DNA from: Bergeyella sp.
Lineage (GTDB): Bacteria > Bacteroidota > Bacteroidia > Flavobacteriales > Weeksellaceae
Reading direction: 5' to 3'
Assembly (NCBI GenBank): GCA_030263285.1
Contig: SZYB01000002.1
Coordinates: 310,001-374,000 of the forward strand
DNA length: 64,000 nucleotides
Part shown: positions 8,357-17,140 of the stretch, in pieces
Numbering within the stretch: the first letter of the stretch is position 1
How the letters are laid out: every line of letters starts with the position of its first letter
Program-made: the position numbers and the translations under genes
The notes under the pieces: model-generated
What the model saw: the letters and a program-made list of their open reading frames with translations, nothing else
Database searches by the model: none
What the model was told of the DNA's origin: nothing

Positions 8357-9685
8357 GTGAAAAAATATTTAGTGTTTACACTATTACAGTTCGGGGTGTC
8401 TGCCATGGCACAAACGGGAGAAAATATCGAAAAAACAATGAGCCCCCACCAACTTTCATGGCATGGATATGTAAGAACGGGTATTGGGGGTTCAAATTCG
8501 GGTCAGATGGTCAATTTCTTAACTCCCGGTAATGTACATAAATACAGACTGGGTAATGAGGCCAATAGCTATAGCGAACTCACCCTGAACTACAAATACA
8601 AAGAGCAAGATAAAAAAGAGTCTTTTCAAGTATATTACACCGTAGCAAAATTTAATCCCTATGGAGAAAGATTTGAGGAGCAGAAACCTTACACGGCACA
8701 ACTTTATGTAGAAATGAGCGATTTGTTTAAAGACCAAAGTAAGTTATGGGCGGGAAGGAAGTATTATGACCGTCAGTATGCGGATATGATTGATTATTTC
8801 TGGCTCAATACGGGGCAAACTGCAAATTATGGAGTGGGCATAAAGGATATTTTGTGGAAGAAAAATAAGCTGAATTTTGCATTTTTTCAGTTTAAATACC
8901 GAGATAAAACAAATCCCGGTGTAAAGGATTTGAACTCGTATACATTTGATGTCAGACTGAAAGAAATGTTTATTAGCCTAAATGTGAACCTCAATTTTGT
9001 AGGGTTATTTTCTTACAGAACGGAAGATGTACTCCATACCCTTGCAGCAAAAAAAGGCTTTGGAATGGGAGGTTGGCTCAATTATAAGAAAGGATTTATT
9101 ACCCATGTTACCTCCGTAATATATAGAAAAGGGCCACAGATGACTCAAAATGGCTATACCGGACAAGGACTCTATGAGTTTCAGGACAAGGGAGGTAAGG
9201 CGGTAAGAGAGTATGATCTGGATAAATCTTACAGTTTTATAATGGGAAATTTTTTTCAGTATGAACAAAAGAAGAATTATACTTTGCACGCAATTTTAAC
9301 CTACGTAAACAAGAGCTACGGAATAGGAAATGTAGACGAAAACAAGCAATCAACAGATAACAGAAAAACCCTCAATATCCTGAACTTGGGAGGAAGATAC
9401 ATTAAGTATATTTCCAAGCATTTTAACATCGCTGTCGAAGCAGGGAACGAATATGTAAAAGACTCCCGAAGAGGAGTAGAGGGAAGCATGCAGAAAATTT
9501 CTTTGGTACCACAAATCAGCTGGGACTACGGATATTATTCTCGTCCAGTTCTTAGGTTTTTTGTCACCTATGCACACTGGTCAGATTCTTTTAAGGGAAT
9601 GACAGGGATAGACAACAATAATTTGTACTTTAAAGACAAAACGAACGGGCTTACCTATGGCGTGCAAATAGAGTATTGGTGGTAA
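8357..9685 (+). CDS. LamB-type carbohydrate porin
   Basis: 442 residues starting with GTG at the signal peptide (MKKYLVFTLLQFGVSAMAQ). No usable ATG is near: the ATG overlapping the start runs straight into TGA. Diagnostic maltoporin patterns are visible: HGYVRTGIGGSNSG near the mature N-terminus, KYRLGNEANSYSEL, WAGRKYYDR, DMIDYFWLN, and a C-terminal strand ending in aromatic residues (GVQIEYWW). Members form 18-stranded trimeric barrels that let sugars or oligosaccharides through the outer membrane. No sugar-utilisation genes are adjacent, so the substrate cannot be inferred from context. Confidence 0.85.
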   Translation: MKKYLVFTLLQFGVSAMAQTGENIEKTMSPHQLSWHGYVRTGIGGSNSGQMVNFLTPGNVHKYRLGNEANSYSELTLNYKYKEQDKKESFQVYYTVAKFNPYGERFEEQKPYTAQLYVEMSDLFKDQSKLWAGRKYYDRQYADMIDYFWLNTGQTANYGVGIKDILWKKNKLNFAFFQFKYRDKTNPGVKDLNSYTFDVRLKEMFISLNVNLNFVGLFSYRTEDVLHTLAAKKGFGMGGWLNYKKGFITHVTSVIYRKGPQMTQNGYTGQGLYEFQDKGGKAVREYDLDKSYSFIMGNFFQYEQKKNYTLHAILTYVNKSYGIGNVDENKQSTDNRKTLNILNLGGRYIKYISKHFNIAVEAGNEYVKDSRRGVEGSMQKISLVPQISWDYGYYSRPVLRFFVTYAHWSDSFKGMTGIDNNNLYFKDKTNGLTYGVQIEYWW

Positions 9686-9700
9686 AAAGTCGCAATACTT

Positions 9701-10153
9701 TTACTCAAGATCCGCACTAGGCTCAAAATCCAAACTAACAGAGTTCATACAAAATCGGACACCTGTGGGTGGGGGACCGTCATGGAAAACATGCCCCAAA
9801 TGAGATTGACAACGTCCGCACAATACTTCTGTTCTTTCCCTTCCGTGTGATAAGTCTCTTTTATAGAGAACGCTTCCTTTTTCTTCCCTAAAAAAGCTGG
9901 GCCACCCGCAGGAAGAAAAAAACTTGGAATCACTCCTAAACAGTGCATTTCCACAAACAGCACAAAAGTACATTCCCAAAGAATCAAAGTCGTTATACTT
10001 TCCCGAAAACGGGCTTTCCGTAGCCGCCTCTCGCGCAACCGCGTACAGGGAAGGAGATAATATTTTTTTCCATTCTTCGTCGGGAACATTCAGTTTTTGT
10101 TTGTCCGTCTTGGAGTAATAGGGATTCGGGTTTATAAATTTGTTTTTTTCCAT
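9701..10153 (-). CDS. msrB: Peptide methionine-R-sulfoxide reductase MsrB
   Basis: 150 residues. It reduces the R epimer of methionine sulfoxide in damaged proteins. Two zinc-binding CxxC pairs are visible (CAVCGNALF and VLCGRCQSH), as are SCGWPSF, HLGHVFHDGPPPTG and the C-terminal catalytic cysteine in RFCMNSVSL. No MsrA domain or signal peptide is present, so it is a free-standing cytoplasmic enzyme. Its 3' end faces the LamB-type porin gene across 15 nt (convergent), and a small S4-domain gene lies upstream on the same strand. Confidence 0.93.
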   Translation of the reverse strand: MEKNKFINPNPYYSKTDKQKLNVPDEEWKKILSPSLYAVAREAATESPFSGKYNDFDSLGMYFCAVCGNALFRSDSKFFSSCGWPSFFREEKGSVLYKRDLSHGRERTEVLCGRCQSHLGHVFHDGPPPTGVRFCMNSVSLDFEPSADLE

Positions 10154-10184
10154 AAAAAAGTCTTTATCGCGCGTCTTGGGGGGA

Positions 10185-10553
10185 TCAGAATCTTCCCAGC
10201 AAAGAGTAGAGGTTTCTTCGGTCTTTTTTTGTGGGACGTCCTTCTCCTTTGTTTCTGTAATAGTCTTGTTGTATTTTCTTTAGTTCCAGCATCTCATATT
10301 GGCTTGGGTCTGTTTTGTCTTCGATATAGTCTGGAATAAGCTTTGCCCCTATCCTGCTTTTGGGAATTTGCAAAACTTTTATTTTAAGTTCGATATTCTT
10401 TTTGCGTATAGAGATCAGGTCGTCTTCCTTTACATCTTTAGCATTTTTTGCCACTTTATCATAAACGGAAACCCGGTTTTTTTTAATCTCTTCTGCGGCA
10501 ATAGACCGGGTTTTGTAGATTCTTACACTCCATAAAAATTTATCTATTCTCAT
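10185..10553 (-). CDS. S4-domain RNA-binding protein, Hsp15-like
   Basis: 122 residues. The N-terminal 60 form an S4 RNA-binding domain: MRIDKFLWSVRIYKTRSIAA, followed by KKNRVSV and the DLISIRKK turn. The tail is basic and ends in GRPTKKDRRNLYSLLGRF, typical of Hsp15-type proteins. Hsp15 recycles stalled 50S subunits carrying peptidyl-tRNA. It is divergently arranged with the FKBP-like lipoprotein gene. Confidence 0.85.
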   Translation of the reverse strand: MRIDKFLWSVRIYKTRSIAAEEIKKNRVSVYDKVAKNAKDVKEDDLISIRKKNIELKIKVLQIPKSRIGAKLIPDYIEDKTDPSQYEMLELKKIQQDYYRNKGEGRPTKKDRRNLYSLLGRF

Positions 10554-10562
10554 AATTTTTAA

Positions 10563-10570
10563 TAGATTTG
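10563..10570 (+). promoter_or_regulatory. Putative -7 box for the FKBP-like lipoprotein gene
   Basis: TAGATTTG matches TAnnTTTG and ends 24 nt before the ATG at 10595, in the divergent gap with the S4-domain gene. No convincing -33 element is seen. Confidence 0.4.
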
Positions 10571-10594
10571 CACCGATAAAAGTATTATTTCTTG

Positions 10595-11320
10595 ATGAAA
10601 AAATCGCTGTTTATCCTGCTTTTTGCATTTTTTTTCGTTTTCTCGTGCAGAAAAAGCGACTCATATGGTACTCTTACCGGTGCTAGGACGGTTGCCGAGC
10701 AAAATTCCAATGACGATGCGGCGATAAAAAAATACATGGAGGAACATTACTTCAACGGACAGGGGTTGGTAAAGTCGTATTCCGGCACAGGGGCTTTGCC
10801 AGCAGATTTTCCGCGACTGTCGGAGCACAAGTCTACAAAGCTGCCTAGCGGGGTTATCATTGTCATGAGGGAAGGTGCTCAACCAGCAGAAGGTAAAGGC
10901 AAAACAATAGGAGATACAGATATCATCAGACTTATGTCAAAAACAAGTGTTTTCACTTCTGGCAAAGGTAAAGAAGGAAAGATAACTTACAATATGAAAG
11001 CCGATTTTGAAAACACAATAGAAGGTAGCGGAGTTCCAAAGGTAGATCCTTATTACTATTATGTGAAGAAAGATATCCTAGAGAAGAACAAGAGGACACG
11101 GGCATATTATGAGATAAAGGGGTTTCAGGAGGGGGTAAGATACTTTAAAAGTTGCGAGATAGGAGATGAGGAAAATTATAATCTACAGGGGGTTATCATG
11201 GTGCCTTCCAGAGCTGCTTATGGGAGAAATGACCATTTTACACAACAATATACGGATGCTTCTTTTGTCTTCAATTTTCAGGTGTACAAGACCACGCCCA
11301 GACCGGAGGATCAGGAATGA
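10595..11320 (+). CDS. FKBP-like lipoprotein (putative peptidyl-prolyl isomerase)
   Basis: About 241 residues. The ATG at 10595 starts a lipoprotein signal with cysteine in VFSCRKS. A helix follows (DDAAIKKYMEEHYFNGQ), then a beta-rich half. The C-terminal region (LQGVIMVPSRAAYGRND and FVFNFQVYKT) resembles the hydrophobic strands that close an FKBP domain. The family is known in Flavobacteriia as FKBP-type lipoproteins, some associated with gliding. Key FKBP aromatic residues are hard to place, so catalysis is uncertain. Confidence 0.65.
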   Translation: MKKSLFILLFAFFFVFSCRKSDSYGTLTGARTVAEQNSNDDAAIKKYMEEHYFNGQGLVKSYSGTGALPADFPRLSEHKSTKLPSGVIIVMREGAQPAEGKGKTIGDTDIIRLMSKTSVFTSGKGKEGKITYNMKADFENTIEGSGVPKVDPYYYYVKKDILEKNKRTRAYYEIKGFQEGVRYFKSCEIGDEENYNLQGVIMVPSRAAYGRNDHFTQQYTDASFVFNFQVYKTTPRPEDQE

Positions 11321-11331
11321 GTCAAAAAAGT

Positions 11332-12678
11332 TCATACCTGAGCGAGAAATGCCTCAAAAGGTTTGTACACTAAGACGTTTCCATCGGAGTCCAGAGAATC
11401 CAGCCGTACCTTTTCTATTATATTTACGGAGTTCGGGTCATATATTTTTTTAACACGTACGTAGTTCTCTGTAAACCCATATATCATTCCATTTTTATTT
11501 TCTTCTTCCCACAGCACAGAAAGTGTTCTGCCCAATTGTTGCTCATAAAACACCCTTTTCTTTTTCTCGGATAGTATCCTCAGCATTTTATTTCTTTTTT
11601 TTCTCTCTTGGGGAGGGACTACGTCTGTCATTTTTGCCGCTTCGGTGTTGTCTCTTTCAGAATATGTAAATACATGCAAATAAGAAACGGGAAGATGGCT
11701 TAGGTAGTGATAGGTTTCCAGAAAAATTTCTTCAGTCTCCCCAGGAAATCCCACAATAACATCCACACCTATCGCACAATGAGGCATTTTTTCTTTGATC
11801 TGAGTAACTCTGTCGGTGTAGAGTGCAGAGAGATATCTTCTTTTCATTTTTTTTAGGATGAAGTCACTTCCACTCTGTAGGGGAATATGAAAATGGGGTA
11901 CAAAATGTCTGCTTTTTGCTACCAAATCTATGACTTGGTCGTTTAATAAATTGGGTTCTATGGAAGAGATTCTCACTCTTTCTATTCCCTCTACAGAATC
12001 CAGAGCGTAGATAAGGTCCAGAAAAGTATGCTCATGTTTTTTATTTCCCAATTCCCCTTTGCCATAATCCCCGATATTTACCCCCGTAAGCACAATTTCT
12101 TTTATTCCTTTTTTGGAAATGAGTTTGGCATTGCTGAGCACATTTTCTATCGTATCAGATCTGGAGAATCCCCTTGCCATAGGAATGGTACAGTAAGTGC
12201 ATCTATAGTCACAGCCGTCTTGAACTTTGAGAAAAGCACGGGTACGATCTCCAAAAGAGTAGCTTTCCATAAAGGTCTCTGTATCCTCTATTTCGCAGGC
12301 GTGCACAACATCCGCTTCGGATTTGGAAGCCTCCTCCAAGTAGCTTAAAACATTAAACTTTTCTTTTGCACCCAGAACCAAATCTACGCCCTCTATAGAA
12401 GCCACATCTTTGGGCTTTAGCTGTGCATAACAACCTAATACCACGATGAGTCCTTCAGGGTTGGCTTTTCGGGCTCTCTTTACGTGGATTTTGCATTCTC
12501 TGTCTGCATTTTCTGTTACAGAGCAGGTGTTGAGGATGTATACAGAAGCCTTTTTGTCAAACTCTACTTTACGATAGCCGTACTCTGTAAGCTGTCGGGC
12601 AATGGTGGAGGTTTCAGTAAAGTTGAGTTTACAACCGAGGGTGTGAAAAGCAGCCGTTTTAGTCGTGCACATAGCCAT
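11332..12678 (-). CDS. mtaB: tRNA t6A37 methylthiotransferase MtaB
   Basis: 448 residues. This radical-SAM enzyme adds a methylthio group to t6A at position 37 of ANN-decoding tRNAs. The N-terminal UPF0004 domain carries cluster cysteines in TLGCKLNF, NTCSVTENAD and VLGCYAQ. The radical-SAM motif is CDYRCTYCTIP (near residue 151), followed by ARGFSRS. A C-terminal TRAM-like domain is about 60 residues long. The TLGCKLN opening distinguishes MtaB from MiaB and RimO. The gene is convergent with the FKBP-like lipoprotein gene, 11 nt away. Confidence 0.93.
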   Translation of the reverse strand: MAMCTTKTAAFHTLGCKLNFTETSTIARQLTEYGYRKVEFDKKASVYILNTCSVTENADRECKIHVKRARKANPEGLIVVLGCYAQLKPKDVASIEGVDLVLGAKEKFNVLSYLEEASKSEADVVHACEIEDTETFMESYSFGDRTRAFLKVQDGCDYRCTYCTIPMARGFSRSDTIENVLSNAKLISKKGIKEIVLTGVNIGDYGKGELGNKKHEHTFLDLIYALDSVEGIERVRISSIEPNLLNDQVIDLVAKSRHFVPHFHIPLQSGSDFILKKMKRRYLSALYTDRVTQIKEKMPHCAIGVDVIVGFPGETEEIFLETYHYLSHLPVSYLHVFTYSERDNTEAAKMTDVVPPQERKKRNKMLRILSEKKKRVFYEQQLGRTLSVLWEEENKNGMIYGFTENYVRVKKIYDPNSVNIIEKVRLDSLDSDGNVLVYKPFEAFLAQV

Positions 12679-12743
12679 AATTTAAGATTTCTGTAAAGAG
12701 AAATGAGGGGCAAAATTATTGATTTTTTCTTGGGTCATTATTT

Positions 12744-13433
12744 TTAGGACAAAACCTCCATAATAATCTTCAATGAAACGGGGATCCTAAAATTGGGCAG
12801 ATGCAGATGTCCATACTGCATAATGCTTTGGAGTAGCGTTTTTTTTCTTTTGGTCTGAAGCCTTTGAGAATAGGCGTTCTCCGAGGAAAGAATTTCTTTC
12901 CATAGTGCAGAAATTTCTCTGTCAAAAATATCTGCAGTTTGGACACCGGTAAAAATCCCTTCTTTAGGATCCAAAAACTCTCCCTCAGAGAGTAGAGGAG
13001 CGTGTCCTTGAATCTTTAAAAATTTGATCAAAAAAATTAAATAAGCAGAATAATTTGTTTCATACAAAGCCATTTTTAACGTTAGTATTTCTCCATAGAT
13101 TTTTTCGTTCTTTCCCTCGTATCGTAATGAGCGGTGGAGAAATTCCGACAAGAAAAAAATAAGAGAAGAGAGCTTTACATCCTGGTGGCAATTCATCTCG
13201 TTTACAAGGTCTATTTGAGATATATTTCTAATGGAACTTTTGTTTTGATGGAAGGCAAGTCCAATTTCCAGTTCGTTAAAAGGAGAGAGATAAGCACTTT
13301 TTTTGTACCGCTTTCCGTACGCATTTTTTACAAAAAAAGATTCATATCCACTTTCATTTGTAAAAAGATGTAAGACAGCATCTCGATCTCTGTATTTTGT
13401 GGTAGAGAGCAAAAATCCTTTTTGGGTTTTCAT
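12744..13433 (-). CDS. recO: DNA repair protein RecO
   Basis: 229 residues, near the usual length. The N-terminal OB fold is recognisable (GFLLSTTKYRDRDAVLHLFT and FVKNAYGKRYKKSAYLSPF), and the C-terminal part is helical. RecO works with RecR to place RecA on SSB-coated single strands during gap repair. It has no catalytic residues to check, so recognition rests on the N-terminal pattern and length. The 217 bases upstream (13434-13650) hold only short opposing frames I do not accept as genes. Confidence 0.88.
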   Translation of the reverse strand: MKTQKGFLLSTTKYRDRDAVLHLFTNESGYESFFVKNAYGKRYKKSAYLSPFNELEIGLAFHQNKSSIRNISQIDLVNEMNCHQDVKLSSLIFFLSEFLHRSLRYEGKNEKIYGEILTLKMALYETNYSAYLIFLIKFLKIQGHAPLLSEGEFLDPKEGIFTGVQTADIFDREISALWKEILSSENAYSQRLQTKRKKTLLQSIMQYGHLHLPNFRIPVSLKIIMEVLS

Positions 13434-13650
13434 TGGTGGACAATTGTTGATAAAATGACTGGAATATTTACCTCAAGGGGGATTCTTCCTGTTCCTCTCC
13501 GGTGCAGATGTGGGCATCCTGTCATTCTTCTTTTTAGTTCGGGCATTACCACCATGAGAGAGAAAAATTCGACCTTTTTTCCAGATAAAGCTTTTTGGCA
13601 AAAAAAAATGAAAAAGGAATAGGAGTAGCCCTCGAACGAATAAAAACCCA

Positions 13651-14592
13651 TTATGCTATTATTTTATTGTCTATTTTTTTAGTGTCCCAAGCGATGTATT
13701 TTATTTTTTTTTCGGAATCAAAAAAAATATCAATCCTGCCCAAAAGCAACCCTGCCCAGCCTACCTGATTGATAATTACCTGTTTTCCCTTCCTGTTTTT
13801 GTGCTTTTGGGGCTCGGGAAGAAAGGTATGGGTGTGTCCTCCCAAAATAAAATCTATATTCTCGGTCTGTCTGGCCAGGTGAAGATCCGAGACTTTTTTT
13901 TTATCCATTTTGTAGTCATATCCCAAGTGAGAAAGGCAAATCACAAGGTCGCATTTTTTTTCTTTTTTTAGGAAAGAACCGAAATGTTGTGCTACGGAGA
14001 TAGGATCCTCATATACTGTTTCTTTGTAATTTGATTTGCTCACTAGTCCGTCGAGTTCTATTCCTAAACCAAATACACCGATTTTGATTCCGTCCCTTCT
14101 GAAGGTTTTGTAGGGCCTTGTCTTCCCCTCCAGAACAGTATTTCTAAAATCATAATTGGAGGTGATAAAAGGAAATTTTGCCTCGGGGAGTACTTTAAGA
14201 AATCCCTCTAGACCATTATCATACTCGTGGTTTCCCAAAGTAGAAGCATCATAATGCATCAGACTCATGAGTTTCAGTTCAAGAGCCCCTCCAAAGAGAT
14301 TAAAGTAGGGAGTACCCTGAAAAATATCTCCGGAATCCAGTAACAATACGTTAGGTTCTGTCTTTCTTATCTCTGAAATCAGTTTTGCTCTTCTGGCGAA
14401 GCCGCCTTGGTTAGGATTACGGATATAGCTTTTTTCGAAAGGCTCTATGCGACTATGTTGATCGTTGGTATGTAGCAGGGTAAGTTTTTTTTCTTTTCTC
14501 ACTACCCTTTTTTCTTGTGTTAAGAGAAACTGAGGAAAAAGGGCACATCCCAGACCTCCAAGGCTTGTTTGCAAAAAATGTCTTCTGTCCAT
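13651..14592 (-). CDS. Metallophosphatase, N-terminal half of a split 5'-nucleotidase, Tat-exported
   Basis: 313 residues. The twin-arginine start (MDRRHFLQTSLGGLGCALF) indicates folded export via Tat. Metallophosphatase metal ligands are visible in order: LLHTNDQHSRIEPF, LLLDSGDIFQGTPYF, STLGNHEYDNGLEG and ILGGHTHTF. This equals the catalytic half of UshA-type 5'-nucleotidases, which release phosphate from nucleotides outside the cytoplasm. The substrate-specificity half is encoded by the next gene upstream, 8 nt away on the same strand. Two-gene 5'-nucleotidases of this kind are common in Flavobacteriia. Confidence 0.9.
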   Translation of the reverse strand: MDRRHFLQTSLGGLGCALFPQFLLTQEKRVVRKEKKLTLLHTNDQHSRIEPFEKSYIRNPNQGGFARRAKLISEIRKTEPNVLLLDSGDIFQGTPYFNLFGGALELKLMSLMHYDASTLGNHEYDNGLEGFLKVLPEAKFPFITSNYDFRNTVLEGKTRPYKTFRRDGIKIGVFGLGIELDGLVSKSNYKETVYEDPISVAQHFGSFLKKEKKCDLVICLSHLGYDYKMDKKKVSDLHLARQTENIDFILGGHTHTFLPEPQKHKNRKGKQVIINQVGWAGLLLGRIDIFFDSEKKIKYIAWDTKKIDNKIIA

Positions 14593-14600
14593 AGAATATC

Positions 14601-15347
14601 TTAATCCTCAAAAATTATTCTATCGTTGTTTACAGGAGGCTTTACTACAGGATTTTTTTTGAACACATCTATAAATACGTCTCGTAACCTAACCCCTGTA
14701 TAAATAATGTTTCCTTTGAGGAAAAACTTCATATGGTCCCCTCCCAAAGCGAGATAGTCTGATGTAGCAACGTAATACTCCCGCAGAGGTTCTACCTCTG
14801 CATTGTTTACCAGTGCCTTTTCTAGTTGTCCCCCTACTATTTTGATATAGAGACGGGAGACCGGATCCTTTCGATGTTCTCTTGTGTAATACTCAAAAAG
14901 AGCCATAAGATCTTTTCCTATTATCTTTACAATAACCAGTTGGTTTTCAAAGGGTAAAATTTCATAAATATGCCGTAGAAGAATATCTCCTTTTCCGATG
15001 CTGCTGCGTATTCCTCCAGTGTTCAGCAGAACGGCGTCCAGGGGTAAGTTGTTTTTTTCTGCCCAGTCCTTTGTCCATTCGTATGTAAAATCCGCCAAAA
15101 GAATACCCAGTACGGCATCTTTACCGTCTTTTCTTAGTTCCTGATCCGTATAGGAAATTTTTAGGTTCATTTGTTTTTCCATAGTTCTTTTGTAGGGCAA
15201 AATAACCTTTTCTATGGCTTTATCTTCGGTAATATGGGAATCTACGGAAATATTTTTGTAGACTTTTATACCATGTATTCCATAAGAAATCTTGCAGGAA
15301 CTCAAGAAAAATAAAGTGACAAAAAAAAGAATAGACCTCTTATGCAT
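14601..15347 (-). CDS. 5'-nucleotidase C-terminal domain lipoprotein
   Basis: 248 residues from the ATG at 15345-15347, which begins a lipoprotein signal with cysteine in FLSSCKISYG. An ATG eight codons upstream would precede this signal. The body matches the 5'-nucleotidase C-terminal domain (LLNTGGIRSSIGKGDI and ILPFENQLV), which binds the nucleoside. It probably pairs with the Tat-exported metallophosphatase encoded 8 nt downstream to make a full enzyme at the cell surface. The gene is divergent from dapA. Confidence 0.85.
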   Translation of the reverse strand: MHKRSILFFVTLFFLSSCKISYGIHGIKVYKNISVDSHITEDKAIEKVILPYKRTMEKQMNLKISYTDQELRKDGKDAVLGILLADFTYEWTKDWAEKNNLPLDAVLLNTGGIRSSIGKGDILLRHIYEILPFENQLVIVKIIGKDLMALFEYYTREHRKDPVSRLYIKIVGGQLEKALVNNAEVEPLREYYVATSDYLALGGDHMKFFLKGNIIYTGVRLRDVFIDVFKKNPVVKPPVNNDRIIFED

Positions 15348-15431
15348 TGCTATTTGCCTATATTTTTGCAAATATACTTATCTCTCGGTAAGTACCTAAT
15401 TTAAGAGAATTTTTTATTTGGATAAATATCA

Positions 15432-15439
15432 TACATTTG
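15432..15439 (+). promoter_or_regulatory. Putative -7 box for dapA
   Basis: TACATTTG matches TAnnTTTG and lies 22 nt before the GTG start of dapA. A TTTG at 15417-15420 is too close to be the -33 element. Confidence 0.4.
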
Positions 15440-15461
15440 GGTTTCTAACAAATGACTTACA

Positions 15462-16340
15462 GTGGGAAATTTAAGAGGTTTGGGCGTGGCTTTGGTTACC
15501 CCGTTTCATGAAGACCTGTCAATTGATTGGGAGTCACTCTCAAGGTTGATAGAGCATAACATAGAGAATGGCGCACATTACTTAGTGGTTTTGGGCACTA
15601 CAGCTGAGGTGGCAACACTTTCTTTAGAGGAGAAAAAAAAAATAGTAGACTACATCGTCGGGGTAAACAATAATAGACTTCCTTTGGTATTGGGTATCGG
15701 AGGAAATCATACATTAGAGGTAAAAAAAAATATAGAGGAGGTTGATCTTTCACCTTTTGAGGCAGTACTTTCTGTGTCTCCTTATTACAATAGACCCAAT
15801 CAGGAGGGGATTTATCAGCACTTTAAATCGCTTGCAGAAACGGGAAAAAAAATCATATTATATAATGTGCCTTCGCGTACGGGGCAAAATATGGAAGCTT
15901 CCACCACAGTACGCTTGGCAAAAGAGTTTCCGAATCTCTTTATGGTAAAAGAAGCGTCTTCTCGGCTCAGCCAATATTTTGATATTCTAAGGACAAAACC
16001 CAAAAACTTCAGTCTTGTCTCCGGAGATGATGAAAATACCCTTCCGGTAATTCTTGCTGGAGGAAACGGCGTGATCTCGGTATTGGGTCAGGCGTATGTA
16101 AAAGAATTTTCTACCTTGGTCAAACTCGCCTTTGAGAGGAAGGTAGACGAGGCATACCTGCTCCATAATAAACTGGTAAATATTACCCGTCTGATATACA
16201 AAGAAGGGAATCCTGCTGGAATAAAAACCGTACTCGCAGAAATGGGAATTATAAAAAATCATTTGAGGCTACCCCTAGTGAGGGCTACTGAAGGTTTACA
16301 AGAGAAAATTCGGGAAGAGATGAGAGCCTTCAGTCGTTAA
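15462..16340 (+). CDS. dapA: 4-hydroxy-tetrahydrodipicolinate synthase DapA
   Basis: 292 residues, the usual length. DapA condenses pyruvate with aspartate semialdehyde, the first step of the lysine/diaminopimelate branch. Visible landmarks are GVALVTPFHEDLSIDW, LGTTAEVATL, VSPYYNRPNQEG, the catalytic tyrosine in ILYNVPSRTG and the Schiff-base lysine in MVKEASS. The start is GTG: the ATG 10 nt upstream is out of frame and no other in-frame start fits the family N-terminus. A decayed gene lies downstream. Confidence 0.95.
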   Translation: MGNLRGLGVALVTPFHEDLSIDWESLSRLIEHNIENGAHYLVVLGTTAEVATLSLEEKKKIVDYIVGVNNNRLPLVLGIGGNHTLEVKKNIEEVDLSPFEAVLSVSPYYNRPNQEGIYQHFKSLAETGKKIILYNVPSRTGQNMEASTTVRLAKEFPNLFMVKEASSRLSQYFDILRTKPKNFSLVSGDDENTLPVILAGGNGVISVLGQAYVKEFSTLVKLAFERKVDEAYLLHNKLVNITRLIYKEGNPAGIKTVLAEMGIIKNHLRLPLVRATEGLQEKIREEMRAFSR

Positions 16341-16380
16341 TTTCAAATTAAGTCATGAAAAAGGTTCTTTTCTGGATCAA

Positions 16381-17140
16381 TTAGGGATATAGAGCAGCCC
16401 GTATCTTTGGCTATCTGGTAGGAGCTACCACTCCAAAGTTGTCAGCTGAGGCTTTTGATGCGGGCGATCTTGGATCGTTGGGCGTGGGAGTCTGTTCTCC
16501 TGCTGATGTAGAAAGACGCGTACAGGGTATAAAGCATCTAACGGAAAAGCCGGTTTTTCTCAATTTTCATTCTGTTAGGGCCCTTAGAAAAAACCAAAAA
16601 AGAAGAAAATAGGACAAAAATTGTTAGGCAGTAATAGCTCAAGGAATAGAGACTGGCGGACATTTTAGTGAATCTATAGAACCCGCCAAGTTGGACCTGG
16701 CAAGATTTATTTATGGACGCTCTTCTTTGCTGATATGCTGCTGGAGGAATTATGAATGGAAAATAAATAAAAGAGGCTTTACAGGCGGATGCCTGTGCCG
16801 TTCGATTGGGGACAGTTTTTATTTCGTAAAGCAGCTCAAATGCTTCTGCTGTTTATAAAAGGGCACTTTTTGAAAAAAAACTATGCAAATCATTTTGGTT
16901 GTATTGAGAAGACCTTCCTGGAGTCTTTTTAACGATTGGCGTCAAGAGATAAGTGATTCCAGGACAAGACCTCACACCAACCCTTATGTTTATGATCTGT
17001 CAACAAAAAAATAAAGAGGGCATCAGAAGAAAAATCTTTTGAGATTTTAATGCTTTTTGGACTAGGACCAACATTTCTCAAATAAGAAATTTAGAGGCTG
17101 CAGAATTCATAAAATCGTTGGCTGGGGAAGAATTTCTAAA
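16381..17140 (+). pseudogene. Decayed nitronate monooxygenase (2-nitropropane dioxygenase-like) gene
   Basis: No long frame survives, but pieces in shifting frames follow the family in the right order. First comes GATTPKLSAEAFDAGDLGSL with CSPADVERRVQGIKHL (16422-16560), as in the GATTPELVAAVSNAGGLGSLG region. Next is AVIAQGIETGGH (16630-16665), as in VIAQGxEAGGH; then ADACAVRLGTVF (about 16786-16824), as in QMGTxF; and a C-terminal EFIKSLAGEEFLN (about 17105-17140). Several stops and frameshifts separate them. The functional enzyme is an FMN-dependent oxidase of alkyl nitronates. The remnant runs into the 3' end of gcvP on the other strand. I am confident of the family, less so of the ends. 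Confidence 0.8.

Noticed and set aside
13422-13651. Two opposing short frames between recO and the metallophosphatase gene
   Set aside because: No start context or family resemblance; fully overlapping on both strands, so at most one could be real, and neither looks like it.
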